The position numbers and the translations under genes were made by a program. A DNA stretch of 6,284 bases from positions 1 to 6,284 of the forward strand of contig JAEMRL010000151.1 of the NCBI GenBank assembly GCA_016463385.1. The letters run 5' to 3'. The notes under the pieces were generated by a model. That model was not told the origin of the DNA. It ran no database searches and was given only the letters and a program-made list of their open reading frames with translations. The DNA comes from Thermoleophilia bacterium. GTDB taxonomy: Bacteria > Actinomycetota > Thermoleophilia > Miltoncostaeales > Miltoncostaeaceae. Below are positions 6,014 through 6,284 of this stretch, one piece after another. Each line of letters begins with the position of its first letter. The first letter of the stretch is position 1.

Positions 6014-6284
6014 ATGTTCGAAATCGGAAACACACTTCGTGAGGCCCGGCTGCGTCGAGGATTGGACATCCTCGATTGCGAAGCCGAGACCAAGATCAGG
6101 GCGAAGTACCTCCGCGCGATGGAGGAGGAGCAGTTCGACCTGATGCCGTCGCCCACCTACGTGCGTGGCTTCCTGCGGACGTACGCGGACTTCCTCGATC
6201 TCGACGGGCGGCTGGTGCTCGACGAGTACGAGTCGCGCTTCGGCAGCTACCGCCTCTCGGCCGACGCGCCCCACCGGCCCGGGC
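6014..6284 (+). CDS. RodZ-like helix-turn-helix protein, 5' part
   Basis: Ninety codons are present and the gene continues past the window edge. The N-terminus matches the RodZ/HTH_25 domain (XRE-like fold). It has a GNTLREARLRRGLDI helix at about 5-19, TKIRAKYLRAMEEEQFDLMP at 26-45 and YVRGFLRTYADFLDLD at 49-64. In known members this cytoplasmic domain is followed by a linker, one membrane helix and a variable outer domain. RodZ of rod-shaped bacteria links MreB to the wall machinery, while actinobacterial homologues are less well defined, so no gene symbol is given. The position after ftsK is common in actinobacteria. ATG 6014 is the only plausible start, as no in-frame start lies between it and the end of ftsK, and no Shine-Dalgarno sits at normal distance. 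Of the first 23 codons 10 end in A or T, against 2 of the next 67. Confidence 0.88.
   Translation, partial: MFEIGNTLREARLRRGLDILDCEAETKIRAKYLRAMEEEQFDLMPSPTYVRGFLRTYADFLDLDGRLVLDEYESRFGSYRLSADAPHRPG
6055..6075 (+). repeat. 8-bp inverted repeat inside the first codons of the RodZ-like gene
   Basis: TCGAGGAT (6055-6062) and ATCCTCGA (6068-6075) are perfect inverted arms around TGGAC, within about codons 14-21. The region overlaps the block of A/T-ending codons. It could be an mRNA hairpin or a DNA operator. A perfect 8-bp arm is expected a few times by chance in a window this size and composition, so the call is of the structure, not of a function. Confidence 0.4.

Overview
This is a very GC-rich window with strong G/C bias at third codon positions and almost no non-coding space. 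It carries four complete genes and the start of a fifth, all from recognisable housekeeping families. The order dapA, rnj, ftsK, then a RodZ-like helix-turn-helix gene is typical of Actinomycetota; the dapA–rnj–ftsK neighbourhood is familiar from mycobacteria. The protein flavour and TANNNT-type -10 boxes agree. A deep-branching actinobacterial lineage such as Thermoleophilia is my best guess, but it is a guess without a database search.

Layout: (1) 41-932, a -10 box placed so that transcription would start on the GTG of dapA (lysine/diaminopimelate synthesis), which predicts a leaderless mRNA. (2) 965-2659, rnj (ribonuclease J), 32 nt downstream of dapA with its own Shine-Dalgarno and probably co-transcribed. 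(3) 2660-2764, a convergent intergenic region with two strong hairpins and no T-tract. (4) 2765-3370 on the minus strand, an Fe/Mn-family superoxide dismutase lying between rnj and ftsK against the direction of its neighbours. (5) 3371-3500, a 130-nt divergent intergenic region with a sod -10 candidate, a sod Shine-Dalgarno, two inverted repeats and the ftsK Shine-Dalgarno. (6) 3501-5936, an FtsK/SpoIIIE DNA translocase that has no ATG/GTG/TTG where the protein should begin. An ATC codon sits at the right distance from a good Shine-Dalgarno and gives a family-like N-terminus. (7) 5943-6284, a promoter overlapping the end of ftsK, a 5'-terminal hairpin, and the first 90 codons of a RodZ-like protein that runs off the window.

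The genes serve cell-wall precursor supply (DapA), RNA turnover (RNase J), oxidative-stress defence (SOD), chromosome segregation at division (FtsK) and probably cell shape or membrane-anchored regulation (RodZ-like). I found no mobile element, CRISPR array, tRNA, rRNA, defence cassette or other evident new system. No stretch longer than 130 nt lacks a gene. The points most worth checking are the ftsK start codon, the atypical SOD active-site helix, and the unusual 5' region of the RodZ-like gene.
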